Shown here: positions 1-12,840 of the stretch, in pieces
How positions within the stretch are numbered: position 1 is the first letter of the stretch
Layout of the letters: each line of letters starts with the position of its first letter
Origin: Nemertoderma westbladi
Taxonomy: Eukaryota; Xenacoelomorpha; Nemertodermatida; Nemertodermatidae
Reading direction: 5' to 3'
NCBI GenBank assembly: GCA_032718475.1
Contig: JAUCBJ010005926.1
Coordinates: 1 to 38,725 of the forward strand
Length of the DNA stretch: 38,725 nt
Position numbers and translations under genes: made by a program
The notes under the pieces: model-generated
Seen by the model: only the letters and a program-made list of their open reading frames with translations
What the model was told of the DNA's origin: nothing
The model's database searches: none

Positions 1-850
1 TTGTATCGCGAGTTTAATCATTTATCTCGCGAGATTAAATTTTTTCGCGAGTTGAATAATTTTCTCGCGTTTTTAATCTTTTATCAGGAATATGAAGGGG
101 AATTTAAAAGTCGAATAAAAGTATGCCAAATTAATGTCATATACATTATTAATAAATTAATAGGCAGCCATAACCCTATTTTCCTTGCGGAAACTACCGG
201 GAAGGGGGGGGGGGGGGGGGGGGTGGTATTTTGACCTCTCCACACCCCCACCCCCTCATTTTCGAATTTTGGTGCCATTTATAATTACATCCGACTTTTT
301 CCAGTGGAAACTATGGCAAGTACTGAACTATGGCAACGAAAAATACAAGTAGTAACATGTTTTAAAAAATCGATGGTTACATTTACCAACGGCTTAAATT
401 TTGGTAAGGCCCCATATCGGGATGGTACTGCACGAAAATTACAAGTAGATCTTTTGGCTAATCACGTGGGACCGAAAAGTAACCCTTCGCATGTCTGAGT
501 GACCCGACCCTACAACATGTTTTATCGTATTCAGCGCCCCAGAAAACCCATATAAACCAAAATTAGAACATTACAATTAATACATTACATAACATCTGTA
601 TTATCTAGAGAAGAAATGTAAATTTTACAGCAATCAATTAATTGTTTTAATTATATTGATAATGAAACTTGAAATTCGCGGCTTCATGATTAATTTTGTT
701 AGGTACACAATCTTTGTCTACTTTGATGTCCGATCAATCGTAATTATTCAAATTGCGATATTATTCCAATTTACATATTATAATAATATTAATAATTATT
801 TTTTAGAAACACCAATGAATGATAAATATTTGAAATAGAAGCTTAAAGAG
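1..850. other. AT-rich stretch, no supported gene
   Basis: Bases 1-80 carry about four degenerate ~20-bp units built around TCGCGAG. A 20-base G run occupies 204-223. A 64-codon ORF at 304-498 shows no recognised motif and is not called. In particular, no Pif1 helicase or C-terminal Rep sequence is visible on the minus strand, although the Helitron gene to the right would need it. I see nothing else I can support. Confidence 0.6.
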
Positions 851-851
851 T

Positions 852-1092
852 AATCACTACGAATTATATTTATTCATTTATCAAGCACGTTAAGTAAAAA
901 ACCTTACCGGTAGGTGTGTTAGTACCAAAGTATGTAAAAATGTACAAAGCAACAGGACAGACGTTTCATGCAATCAGTGATCAGCTAGGTCTTGTGGCTT
1001 TTTAGTTTTTTTTTACATACTTTGGTACTAACACACCTACCGGTAAGGTTTTTTACTTAACGTGCTTGATAAATAAATATAATTCGTAATGA
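852..1092. repeat. Inverted repeat, ~85-bp arms
   Basis: Arms 852-940 and 1010-1092 are near-perfect reverse complements around a ~69-bp loop, with one small indel near the outer end. The arms include the core ACCTTACCGGTAGGTGTG and its complement. On the minus strand the structure starts about 45 bp after the donor site of the last visible Helitron exon. It could be a MITE or a hairpin remnant. No target-site duplication is obvious. Confidence 0.85.
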
Positions 1093-1138
1093 TAAATATA
1101 TTTCAAAGTTAAATAAATATAGTACAATAAGTACTTAC

Positions 1139-1918
1139 CCCTAGGGAATTGGAATCGACATTGGGAACCAGAAGTGATCGCAGATTTCTTGGTGCAAGAA
1201 GCGCGATGCCGCCAATCATGTAGATTAACACGTTGAGCAATAATGCTCGATATAATCTGAGACGCCATAGTCCCACTTTCAGTGGGGCGACACTGTTGTG
1301 GAGGAGTAGAATTGTTTAGAATCACCTGAACCTCTCCGTCAGTTAGTTGGATTGATTCTTCAACAGAATGACGTGCAATGGCAATAGATAGCAGTTCGGA
1401 CGCAGTAAACTTGTTGCCGCAAACGGTACAGGAAGCGACAACTGGTTCAGATGAATTACCAAACGACCGTTTACTCGCCGATACAGGTATTGCCACAGGT
1501 TCAAGAGAAACCGCGCAATTGTGACACTTCGATGTATCGATTGGAATGGATGTCTTTATAACAGTGTCGGCGAACTCAATTAACTTTCCCTTAGAATCTG
1601 AATCCAGATCTTTAAACTGTTGCGAAGTGGCTGGGAAACCGTGAATCCAGATAAGGGAATGTAGATGTAAGGCGCCACGGCCTGCAGTTTCGGGAACAGC
1701 AAAGAAAGCCTTCGTATGGCCGAAAAGGCCACGTTCATTCCCGCTCTCGTTAGCCGAGTTCCATCCGAGAACATTGCGAATGAAGTGGGTGACCAAGCGA
1801 TCGAAATACTTTGCCGCCGCGTGTGGGTTCTTACCGAGCGCTGCAAACCGATCCGCGGGTGTTGGGAAGTCATCCGTATCGTTGAACTGAACAGATATAT
1901 CCTTCCCATTAGACGCCT
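1139..1918 (-). CDS. Helitron Rep exon with HUH motif
   Basis: The frame reads a segment ending AAKYFDRLVTHFIRNVLGW, then GRGALHLHSLIWI, whose HLH (1659-1667) is the two-histidine metal-binding motif of HUH rolling-circle endonucleases. Downstream are two CxxC pairs (KCHNC, SCTVC) and a terminal HDWRHRASC...CRFQFPR segment, the Cys-rich signature seen in Helitron_like_N proteins. The exon starts after ATATGCAG at 1919, because this second AG of a tandem acceptor gives the phase that joins the 44-nt exon upstream; the first AG (1927) would put the reading out of frame. It ends at 1139 before GTAAGT (phase 1). The catalytic Tyr region would be in the next exon, outside the window. I infer a nuclease role; whether this copy is active is doubtful. 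Confidence 0.85.
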
Positions 1919-2128
1919 CTGCATATCTGAAAAGTAAAATACAAATATAAAAATTATTAGTTATTAATAATAATATAATAATAATAATAATAGTATTAGA
2001 TATTTAATATAGAATAGCGCTTATTAAATAACCCACTCATAACGGATTGACACCAAAAAGTGATCAGGGAGCGCGTGAAACACGATAGTAAAGTAGGCTA
2101 ATTGGTACAAATGTGTATCACGGAGGGA

Positions 2129-2149
2129 GGGGGGGGGGGGGGGGGGGGG
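2129..2149. repeat. 21-base poly-G run
   Basis: This is an uninterrupted G tract inside the intron between the 44-nt exon and the HUH exon of the Helitron gene. Similar long G or C runs recur through the window (204-223, 3587-3600, 17848-17866, 17932-17947, 18750-18772). Their exact length in the assembly is uncertain. Confidence 0.9.
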
Positions 2150-2200
2150 TTGTTGTTTCGCAAATTGAAATTGCTGCAAAGTAAATCTGCCAAACGTTAC

Positions 2201-2244
2201 CTGATGCATCTCCAGATTTGTTGGCTACGGTAATATAGCCGAGA
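2201..2244 (-). CDS. 44-nt Helitron micro-exon (predicted)
   Basis: A short exon is bounded by TTTACATTTCAG on its 5' side and CAG/GTAACG on its 3' side, on the minus strand. Entered in phase 2 from the Helitron_like_N exon, it reads 14 codons with no stop (roughly LGYITVANKSGDAS) and leaves in phase 1. That phase fits the next exon if the second AG of the tandem acceptor is used. The call rests on splice signals and phase bookkeeping only; it has no recognised domain of its own. It would bridge the Helitron N-terminal domain and the HUH region. Confidence 0.55.
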
Positions 2245-2459
2245 CTGAAATGTAAAGAGTTTTAGAGGCTAGAAAAATAATTATTTTATGCTTATCAATT
2301 TAATTGATCAATATAATATTTTGAAACATTCCGTTAACTTTTATTTAACAAAACTTAATTAATATACAAGTTTTTCATCACCATTCCATTAGTCATTCTG
2401 TAAAAATATCGTCACAATGTATGCAGGCGCAGTGGTTCAACAGTTACTCATACACAAAG

Positions 2460-2640
2460 TTCTATATGGCGCCACCTTTCGCCAAACCATGAAATACATG
2501 ACGCCAGAAACTTATTAATTTAATGAAATGAAAATTTTTATCCACTATATCAAATTTCAAAGAAATCCGACCGAGATACCGGTATTGGCGTCCAATCATT
2601 GAGTCAGACAGACAGACAAACGGACAACGCCGACAACTGT
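2460..2640 (+). repeat. SINE/LINE 3'-tail-like fragment
   Basis: The stretch carries ATCAAATTTCAAAGAAATCC followed within 60 bp by GTCAGACAGACAGACAAACG. A TTTCA...AAAT(C) box followed by a short CAGA/CAGC/CAAT microsatellite is a common 3'-tail design of invertebrate retroposons, and the same design recurs at 14078-14165, 15377-15486 and 16900-17015. It lies in a Helitron intron. Assignment to a family is not possible from this piece alone. Confidence 0.4.
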
Positions 2641-2787
2641 ATGCTAATGCAATGCTCATTTACTTTGTGGTTCGCCCCACATTTTAGGAATAAATTCACA
2701 CTATGTCCTGGTTTATAGTGTCTCGTCTCCGTAATCCAGGTACACCACCCCCCAACTACCCCAGCCTTTAATTAAATATAAACTAAC

Positions 2788-3368
2788 CTGAAAACCGCAA
2801 GGGATCCCATTTCGTTAGGAGCAACGGTGAGGAACAGATGTGGGTTACCAAACTTAGTTATCAGGTTGTATAACTTTCTCCGCTCCTGAGTTCGTTGCTC
2901 ATCGGATCCCCATTTAGTTCCCGAGACTATCTTCACGTGAGTCATCAACGATCGCGCGTTCCCTGAGTTATTAACGGTTTCATTACGCGACTTATCGAGG
3001 AATTCTTTGAGTTCATCGCGTGTAACCGAGTTAATATTCGCACAAACGCCAGGGAATTTCCGCAACCGTAAAGACGTATTACTCAGTGCCTGTTCGCGGG
3101 ACAGAATGTCAAAAACCCGGAGGACAGATTCCGAATCGCTAAACTGTTGGGTCGATAACCGGAGTAGATGACGAAATCCTTCGACATTCCCAACGCCTGC
3201 GATGTCCCCCGGGTCGCCATAACCGAAGGGAAACTGCTTGGCGAACATTAGCATCCGAGTCTCTGAGTTCCAGTCCGACAGTAAATGTGAACTGCGCCGT
3301 AAGACAAGTTCATCGTCACATCCCCCCATTCGTTGTAACATCTGCGCTTGCGTTGCAGATTGCGTCAC
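2788..3368 (-). CDS. Helitron_like_N domain exon
   Basis: The exon opens after TTTGCAG (phase 0) and closes before GTTAGT at 2787 (phase 2). It encodes about 193 residues. Diagnostic stretches are MLMFAKQFPFGYGDPGD (the L/F-PFG box), GFRHLLRL, the basic VTRDELKEFL region and RKLYNLITKFGNPHLFLTVA followed by PNEMG, which match the conserved GxPxxFxTxxPNE core of the Helitron replication initiator N-terminal domain. The phase agrees with the upstream DUF6570 exon across the 2.25-kb intron. No stop or frameshift is visible. Function: N-terminal part of the Rep protein. Confidence is high for family and moderate for exact borders. Confidence 0.85.
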
Positions 3369-5619
<2,251 letters not shown>

Positions 5620-7359
5620 CTGGTTAGAAGAGAATATAGAGGCGTCTGTACGTTCGACACCCTCCTCTAGGTCAGCGACGTTCACAATATCAGCGGGGCG
5701 AGTGTGAGACGACGTAGGTTCCCCCAGTTCCATTTCCGTTGTTTCATCGACGACAGAGCTGATCATCGAACTGGGGATGTCATCGGCGGGCAGTTCATCT
5801 AACCGCCCCTGAATGCGCTCCACATCGCCGTAGAGACGGTTATTGGCGAGTAGAAACGTAAGGAGCGCGTTTACTTTATCGCGTCGGATGGTGCAGCGTT
5901 TCATAGCCAGTAAACGTTGGACTGAAGTTAACGCTCCGGCTAGAATCACCCGAAACGCCGAAACGGAGTCCTGCAGAACTCGAGGTAGTTGAATTGCAGC
6001 CGGAGTGTCAGGTTGTCCCCAAACTAACACATGCGACTGCATCATCTTATTCGCGCCGCCTCTAACAACAACAGTCTTACAGGTCGGCGTCGCGCGAACA
6101 ACCAAATTCCACTCGGCGTCGGTTGCGTCAGCAACTGCCGCAGGAACTTTCCCCAACAAGAAACCATTTGCGATAGAGAGTTTTGGTGGTTTCTTAATAA
6201 CTGCGTTTTTGATCGAGTTCAAACAGGTCGAACAAATACGCAATCGCACTGAACCATCCTGATCAACCTTAAAACCCCTGGGAGACAACAATAAGTCCTT
6301 TAGACGGGAATCCAAGTAGTCGACCGAATAGAGGTTAATCAACGCAGCGGGATAATTGGTTGAGCTCCCGGGAGTGAGTTTCTTCTGGAATAAACCAATC
6401 ATCCGGTCGTACTCGCTATTGTCGTTACCGGTACGTACCATTTCATGGATCGATTCCAGGAATACGGACTCGTCGCAAACGCAACAGGTCCGCTGACCCA
6501 TTCCGTCGTCCCCCAAACTCCGAGTCATTTTGTCCCAAACTCGTGTTCTGTCCTCGAGAGTTGGAACAGTCACTGTAACTGGTGGAGGATCGGTGACGTT
6601 ACCTTCAGCAACGCGCCTCATCCGATCCGCTGCAACGGCCCTCCGATGGGGTTCGGGGTTGACGCGTTGGTGGAGCAAGGCGGCGCTCCGATGGGGTTCG
6701 GGGTTGACGCGTTGGTGGAGCAAGGCGGCGCTCCGATGGGGTTCGGGGTTGACGCGTTGGTGGAGCAAGGCGGCGCTCCGATGGGGTTCGGGGTTGACGC
6801 GTTGGTGCGCGCAAGGCGGCGCTCCGATGGGGTCTCCGGGTTATTACACGTCCGGTTGCGCGCCACATTCTCACGATGAGTCTCCGGGTTATTAATCCGG
6901 TATTCCGCTACTCTCGCACGATTAGCAGCACGCCGTCGCGATTCCGCCGTATACTGGGCGCGGACTCTGACACACGATATCTCGTACTGTGCGTTATCTT
7001 GCAGACTCCCAGGCACTCCTCTATAGAAACCGGCAACAAGTTCGTCAATAGTTGAGTAAATGGTTAGCGCAGCGACGCCCTCGGGCGAAGGTAAACCTTG
7101 GGCATCCCGCGCGTGGGAGTCGAACAGGAAGAACGAAGAGTCAGAGTCTCTACCGATCATCACCGTTATATCGAATGACGTTAGAATGGCGAGATCGGAA
7201 CGCAGGAAGGCTTGGGTAACTCCCTGCAGTAAGTTACCATATCCTGGGATAGGATTGGGCGCCCCAGCAATGAGATCCAAAACTGTGAACTCAGCCTCGA
7301 GATCCTTGGCAGTAAACGTCGCTGGAATATCGCGGTGTTGCAAAGCCAGTGGAGATTGT
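5620..7359 (-). pseudogene. Helitron exon 3: peptidase C-half, repeat linker, DUF6570-type domain (frameshifted)
   Basis: Entered in phase 2 after AACTTTTAG, the exon first encodes the C-terminal half of a C76-like peptidase. The His motif is FFLFDSHARDAQGLP (FDSH at 7113-7124), with Asp two residues before His as in tegument-type proteases. It then passes NPE-type Arg-rich repeats (NNPETHRENVARN) into the 45-bp array. After the array a second frame encodes RTCCVCDE, RICSTCLNSIKN and KLSIANGFLLGKVP, hallmarks of the DUF6570 domain that precedes Helitron_like_N. The switch of frame is explained by two single-base insertions in the first repeat unit, near 6829-6832 and 6807-6812. With both discounted, the entry and exit phases agree. 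The exon ends CCAG/GTTGGT at 5620 in phase 0. Confidence 0.8.
6640..6835 (-). repeat. 45-bp minisatellite, ~4 units, coding
   Basis: About four units of 45 bp (15 codons) lie inside exon 3. In the DUF6570 frame each unit reads HQRVNPEPHRSAALL, related to the NPE-type Arg-rich linker upstream. All three minus-strand frames stay open through the array, and plus-strand frames do too. The unit nearest the 5' end of the gene differs by two single-base insertions from the rest. Confidence 0.9.
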
Positions 7360-8265
7360 CTAAAAGTTAATAAGTCACAATAATAATAATAAAAAGATTT
7401 ATTAAAATTTGCAATATATGTTACCCTTACCGCCATGAGAATATACATGTTGTGGGGCCGGCCGCCTTGCATGTTAAGAGTTGTTTACCTTGATTCATTT
7501 TTTTACCACGACACAATTTTGGTGATATTTTTTGGACAAAAATGACCAAAAAACAACACACGTATCAAAGAAACGTCAAGAAACGCTGTCTACGGAAATA
7601 ATTTGATATTATTATTTTACGAAATTTAAAGTCAAAATTGTAATTTAGTAAATGTTTTTCCCGTTTGGGTTTGAAAAAGTCATTATAAAAAATATGGCGG
7701 ATTCGAACTCGGTACTTCTGCTTAACAGTCATCACATCAACTAATTTAGCTACCGGTACATGGTCACATATTGTAGTGTTTTATTGACCAAAAACCACAG
7801 GTGCAAACTGCTCAAACAATTATTTAACAAACTGCCATACTAACAATGTAGTAATTAAAAATAAGGTTTCGCTCTTTGCAAACCCATATTTGACATCATT
7901 GCACTAGATACTGCTGAGTCTTTAGTTAGATACATCAATGCTCCTTTAATAAAGAATACGGTACATCACTTCCTCCAAGCATTGAATTACTTGTAACTTC
8001 CTACAACAGCCATGTTGCTTCTGGTTTATATTTACTTATTACATTATACTTACTTTCACACATTCACAGGGTAAAAAACCACAACATTTTTTCCAAATAT
8101 TTTTTAACCAGATCAACTTTGAGAGTTTATGTTAAGTGTATCAGAACTCCACACCGCAACGGATTTTTTGGGCTGATAAACATTGTGAAATATTATTGTG
8201 GGGAACAGAGAACCCAAAAGTGTTAATATTTCCTGAATGACTACAATAAGTAATAAAACACTCAC
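7360..8265 (-). other. Helitron intron 2 with tRNA-like fragment
   Basis: The intron runs from GTGAGT to TTTTAG in phase 2. At 7690-7765 the minus strand shows TAGCTAAATTAGTTG, resembling an A box, and GAGTTCGAATCC about 40 bp later, resembling a B box. The T-arm would pair poorly, so this is at best a decayed tRNA-derived SINE head, not a tRNA gene. Nothing else recognisable is present. Confidence 0.4.
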
Positions 8266-8422
8266 GAAAGTTGTTGATAAAGTTGATCTCCCCCAGTGAC
8301 AATATAATCAACTATCTCACTACTCCATATAACCGGGTTGGTTACAGCGGCCATTCCAGCAGCGAAAGCGGCAACGGCAGTGCATTGAACCCCACGAGAG
8401 GATTCCGGAAATCGTTCGTCAC
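8266..8422 (-). CDS. Helitron exon 2: C76-like peptidase, catalytic Cys half
   Basis: The exon begins after TTTTCTCACAG and ends before GTGAGT. Joined in phase 1 to exon 1 it completes an HQGDERF motif, followed by SSRGVQCTAVAAFAAG, a ~12-residue gap, and a segment ending VTGGDQLYQQL. The Gln of HQGD (oxyanion hole) and the Cys of RGVQC (codon 8382-8384) are the expected N-terminal catalytic residues of the C76/tegument-type deubiquitinase fold. The His and Asp follow in exon 3. Such peptidase modules are found at the N-terminus of some animal Helitron polyproteins. A role in polyprotein cleavage or in removing ubiquitin from host or element proteins is inference. Confidence 0.8.
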
Positions 8423-9002
8423 CTGTGAGAAAATTATATTTTGGAGAAATTAACTTTTGTATAATACCGGATAGACTCAACTGCTTAATTCAGACACAAG
8501 TCCAAGGACATTGCGTTTGTGTACAGTAGTAACAGTACCGATATACTGATATAGGTACCAGTAGCCAGTAGGTATATTTTATATATTTAGATAATGTCAT
8601 TGTCACGCGCCATAAAATCAAAACAATACCGAAATAAACAAATGTAAATGCTATTTGTGTCGGTTGGTTGAATTGTTAGGTTTACAGACAGTTAATTTAA
8701 ATGAAAAAGTTTATTTAAAATTGTTTTTCACGGCTTTAAAATGCAATTGCTTTATTCCCGCCTTAAAACGCAACTGCGTAACTTGTCAGTCATTGCGAAA
8801 AACAAAATGTTTATAATATCTGAATAATGTCTGTATGTGTATAAGTACCGGTATTCATCTTGGTGCAATGCAGACTGTATAACACTGTAACAGAACGTGC
8901 GTATATTACATTACTTACACACAGTACGTACATTGCCTTCATATTGAAATTTAATTTTACTGTAATTAATTTTACTGTACGACGAGCAAATAATAAACTA
9001 AC

Positions 9003-9435
9003 CTTGGTGAAAGGTACCAGCGATACGAATAGCGGTGGTCGTGATGCTGGTACCGGGAGTGGATCGCCCCCTTCTGGGAACCATAGCGATCGAAGAACTT
9101 CCAGTGGCGGAACGGTTGGCGGTAGCAGGTAGAGGCCTGCCGTCTCCCGCCACTGGAATTGCGAAGCCGTCAAAACTGGTTGGCATAGCGACGCCCGGAC
9201 CCGCCACCGCGGCCCCGCCATTAGTAGCGGGAGCAGAAGCTTCTCCTACAGATGCAGTACCGGTGTATCCACCAGTGCTGCATCTCAACCTACCACTGTC
9301 TACACCGGACAGTTGAGAAACTTCGTCGACTCCCGCTACTCCGACGTCCCGCCGCGGCAGCGATGGAGAAGGTGGATCCGGAAGCTCCTTGCGAACGGCA
9401 TTGAAGTTAAACTTAGTCCGTTTTTTCGGGGGCAT
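9003..9435 (-). CDS. Helitron exon 1: N-terminal low-complexity region
   Basis: The first exon starts at MPPKKRTKFNFNAVRKE (ATG 9433-9435) and ends CAAG/GTTAGT at 9003 in phase 1. An in-frame ATG at 9507 is possible but would add a hydrophobic, AT-rich leader unlike the rest. The exon encodes a basic start, then about 120 residues rich in Gly, Ala, Ser and Thr, probably disordered. Its last residues (TFHQ) supply the start of the peptidase HQGD motif. It is markedly GC-richer than flanking DNA. The identification depends mainly on its perfect phase match to exon 2. Confidence 0.75.
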
Positions 9436-10001
9436 TATATATAAGGATGATAGGTAAGTAAAAATATATTGAAGTTGGTGTAACGTGTAACGGTAATGGT
9501 AAAGCAAATCTAACTAACTCCAGAACTCGCTGTCGAAAGCAATCAATAAAACCAAAAGCATAAACAGTTAGCAATAACAGAAATTAACACAAATAAGAGA
9601 TCACAGGATCAGCATATAGCTGTATACTGGTATAGGCCTATAGCATATACAGATATATACTGATATACCGAATCTGCGAATAGGTCTATCAGTCAGTCAG
9701 TACTCAGTATCAGCCTACAGCAGTACAGGCCTATAGCTGTATAGGTCAGTAGCTGTAGGTTACAAATGTACTAATACCTAGGTTACCGTACCGTAAGCTG
9801 GTACGGTAATTTACGCTAATAGCAGAATAGGGCACCCACAGTCAACTGGTCAATCAGCATGTACAAGTAGGACTACAGGACTACCGTACCGGTCTGCCGG
9901 TCAGTCGGTTCGGTAGCAGTAGCAGAGTCTGACAGCGGTACCGGTACATCCTGACATCAGTCCATACATACCTGCATACATAACTCTATACTGCTATAGG
10001 C
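9436..10001. other. Gene-free low-complexity DNA
   Basis: The stretch is dominated by short palindromic words such as TAGGCCTATAG, GTATACTGGTATA and CAGTACTG, with TCAG/CAGT runs. No ORF, promoter or transposon end was recognised apart from the TSD of the element starting at 10002. Upstream regulatory sequence of the Helitron gene could be here but none can be pointed out. Confidence 0.5.
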
Positions 10002-11885
10002 TAGGGCTCGATCGGAGTTGGGATTTGGCCGGAGCCGGAGCAGGAGCCGGAGTTGGACAATTTGGCCGGAGCCGGAGCAGGAGTTTTTCAAAATTTAAAA
10101 AATTTAATTATTTATTTAAAAAAAAATAAAGTATGGTTATCGTTCGCCAATCGCTCATAATCAATCCTACTGTAGGTCTAATTAATTTCATAATTTATAG
10201 ATTTACGAATTTTCAATTTAAAATTTAAGCGACGGCCTGACGCTGACGGCTAAAAATTACCTACAGTACCTAACTCACTAACTGTCTAACCGTGGTAGAG
10301 GTGTGTACTGTAGCACTGTAGGTAGCCTACCGTACGCAGTACGTGTACCAGTACTGCAGTACAGTATGCTGACATGACAGCAGTAAATGGCAGCAGTGGT
10401 ACAGTCTGACAGTGTACAATCATAGCATTTACAATTTTTTACAGTAGGGCCTATCTGTAATAGTCTGCTAGTCAGCCAGCTTGCCAGTACCAGTACTGCA
10501 GTACAGTCAGTCAGTCATTGACTTTAAGTAAATAGTGCAGTATTATCAGATTATACTTGATATTGAAGCTGTACCCAGGTTGGAATTTATGTAGAGTTTG
10601 CTCAACATGTGTGGCGCGCATTTAGGATCATGGCGCGAAGGGACAGGGGCGTGTGGCGCGCATTTAGGATCCTGGCGTGAAGGAACAGGGGTGTGTGGCG
10701 CGCATTGAGGATCCTGGCGCGGAAATTGATGTCATGTAGGCCTACACTAGTACAGTAGCAAAATGCATTGGCATGGCAACATACAACTGTACAACATATC
10801 CACTATCCAGCCACTCTACTTCAAATTATATCGGTCTACCAGTCAGTAGAGTCTTATTTTAAAAAGAGTTAGGCCTAGGCCTTAAAATGTTTCGCTCGCT
10901 TCGCTCGCGTTTGTGTATTATGCCTGCCTATCTGCCTATGCGCTCTACTCTTATTCATCATTCTAATGACTAAACTATAATAGAATAGGCCTAGGGATAT
11001 TTGATTACATACAGTGATATTTTATTACAGTATTTTTTTATTAACCTATAGAAGTAGTTCCGTGCCTTCTGGCCTTGAACTGTTTTGCACTCCCACATTG
11101 TGGACAAACCGACAGATTGGGCATTGAAGGTACCGTATCCAATCCACGTTAATCATCATGGCCAATCAGGCCAAAGTTTTAATGTCTTTCAAAATATGAC
11201 TTGTTTGAAAGGTTTTTCAATTGTTCACACCAATCTGCCAATATAGCCTAAAACCACGATTCAGCAGATTTTCCGTGCTCGCTACACTCCGATGTAATTC
11301 ATAATCACATCTGTAGGTATAAATAGTCGGTTGACCCAAAAATGTTAAAATTTTATTGCTCGCTACGCTCGCGATTTAATCACATCTGTATTTAAAAACC
11401 TTTGGTTGAACTACTATCTCTATCTGAATTCTGAATAGGCCCTATTACAGTATTACTTCAGTACTTTACGCCTATTCATGTTTACGTTTCTGCAAAATTT
11501 TCTTGCTCGCAGGGCTCGCATTTTCATGTTAAAATACTGTAGGACAGTAGGAGTGGTACTGCAGTATAAACTGATAAATGATTACAATAATTGCAAAATT
11601 TAATGGTCAATCTTTCAATGATTGGCGCACATTGAATGTCATGGCTGGCGCGCTTTTCGTTTAACCAGAATCCGTGTGGCGCGCTTTTTGTCAATATTCC
11701 ATATAGGAGCTGTACTACAGTACTTATAGTCAGATAGTGTTAAATAATTGTTCAGATTAGAATATGCACGAAATATAATACTTTATTAAAAAATTAACTC
11801 CGGCAATATTTTTACCGGAGCCGGAGCAGGAGCCGGAGGTGCCAAAATGGCCGGAGCCGGAGGCCGGAGCTCCGATCGAGCCCTA
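10002..11885. mobile_element. Non-autonomous hAT-type element (1884 bp)
   Basis: Perfect 16-bp terminal inverted repeats TAGGGCTCGATCGGAG lie at 10002-10017 and, complemented, at 11870-11885. They are flanked by a perfect 8-bp duplication CTATAGGC (9994-10001 and 11886-11893), which fits the nnnTAnnn target pattern of Buster-type hATs. Just inside both ends are GGAGCC-rich blocks (10029-10082 and 11814-11869) in the same, not inverted, orientation. No transposase is present. The interior is occupied by a second element at 10575-11707. The superfamily call rests on TSD length and TIR form. Confidence 0.85.
10575..11707 (+). mobile_element. Nested 1.13-kb DNA element, copy 1
   Basis: This element is inserted within the hAT-type element and flanked by a perfect 8-bp duplication AGCTGTAC (10567-10574 and 11708-11715). 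Ends are CCAGGTTGGAATTTATG and, complemented, CCTATATGGAATATTG; these share CC and a TGGAAT box, giving weak TIRs. The same sequence recurs inverted at 12841-13971 with a different TSD. It carries three ~42-bp tandem units with GTGTGGCGCGCATTTAGG near the left end and scattered GCTCGCTWCGCTCGC motifs. There is no coding capacity. The superfamily is unclear; an 8-bp TSD fits hAT, P or KDZ-type elements. Confidence 0.85.
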
Positions 11886-12019
11886 CTATAGGCTGATAGG
11901 CTAATACAGTTAATTAATAGGCCTAACCAACAAAATTCAGAATCAGCCATCAACAATCTGACTGTCAGACTTATGCAGTTATGGACTGTGGCATATGCAA
12001 TTACCAGATTACGGCTGTA

Positions 12020-12575
12020 TGGTACCGGACTGCCGGATTGAGTACCAGCACCTGAATGTTAACTAAATTAGGACAGAAAAACGTATGACACGTCACTTGC
12101 CACGTGTAAATATTTCAGCAGTAATCTGGGAATACAGAATACAGTAATATTTCTACAGTCAACTCTCAACTGTACAGTACACTATCAGACTATACTTATG
12201 TCTGTATGTAACTAAGAATCATCATCTGGACGGCAGTCCTTAACCTAATAATATTATATATTTAGTTCATGGCAGCCAGCATGGGGGAGAAGCTCAAGCT
12301 AAGCTTTGGTACCGGATTGCGTACCAGCAACTGAATGTTAACTAAATTAGGACAGGAAAACGTATGACGTCACTTGCCACGTGTAAATATTGCAGCAGTA
12401 ATCTCTGGGAATACAGAATACAGTAATATTTCTACAGTCAACTCTCAACTGCTGCAACTGTACAGTACACTATCAGACTATACTTATGTAACTAAGAATC
12501 ATCATCTGGACGGCAGTCCTTAACCTAATAATATCTTTAGTTCATGGCAGCCAGCATGGGGGGAGAAACTATTAG
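12020..12575 (+). repeat. Tandem duplication, period ~278 bp
   Basis: Two copies of a ~260-bp segment start near 12028 and 12308. Shared landmarks include AACTAAATTAGGACAG (12061 and 12339), GTCACTTGCCACGTGTAAAT and TTCATGGCAGCCAGCATGGG. The copies differ by small indels. The stretch lies between the hAT-type element and copy 2 of the 1.13-kb element. It has no ORF or recognised function. Confidence 0.85.
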
Positions 12576-12840
12576 CTTTTGCCATTCTAACCAATTTTAT
12601 CACTGTATCAAAGTAAAGTTAATAATAATTAGATCAGTTTATATTCTGATTTGAATGTCAATGACGCCGACGCCTCTCCATATTAGAGTATTAAGTACTA
12701 TTAACGTTGTATATTTTAAATACAATAATTATATTATTGGAACAGCGAGCGTACTGTATACAATAGTACCCGACACTCATCAGGAAAGGCACTGTGTTAA
12801 CTAAAATTCATTCAGCTGGAACACCATTACCATATCCACC

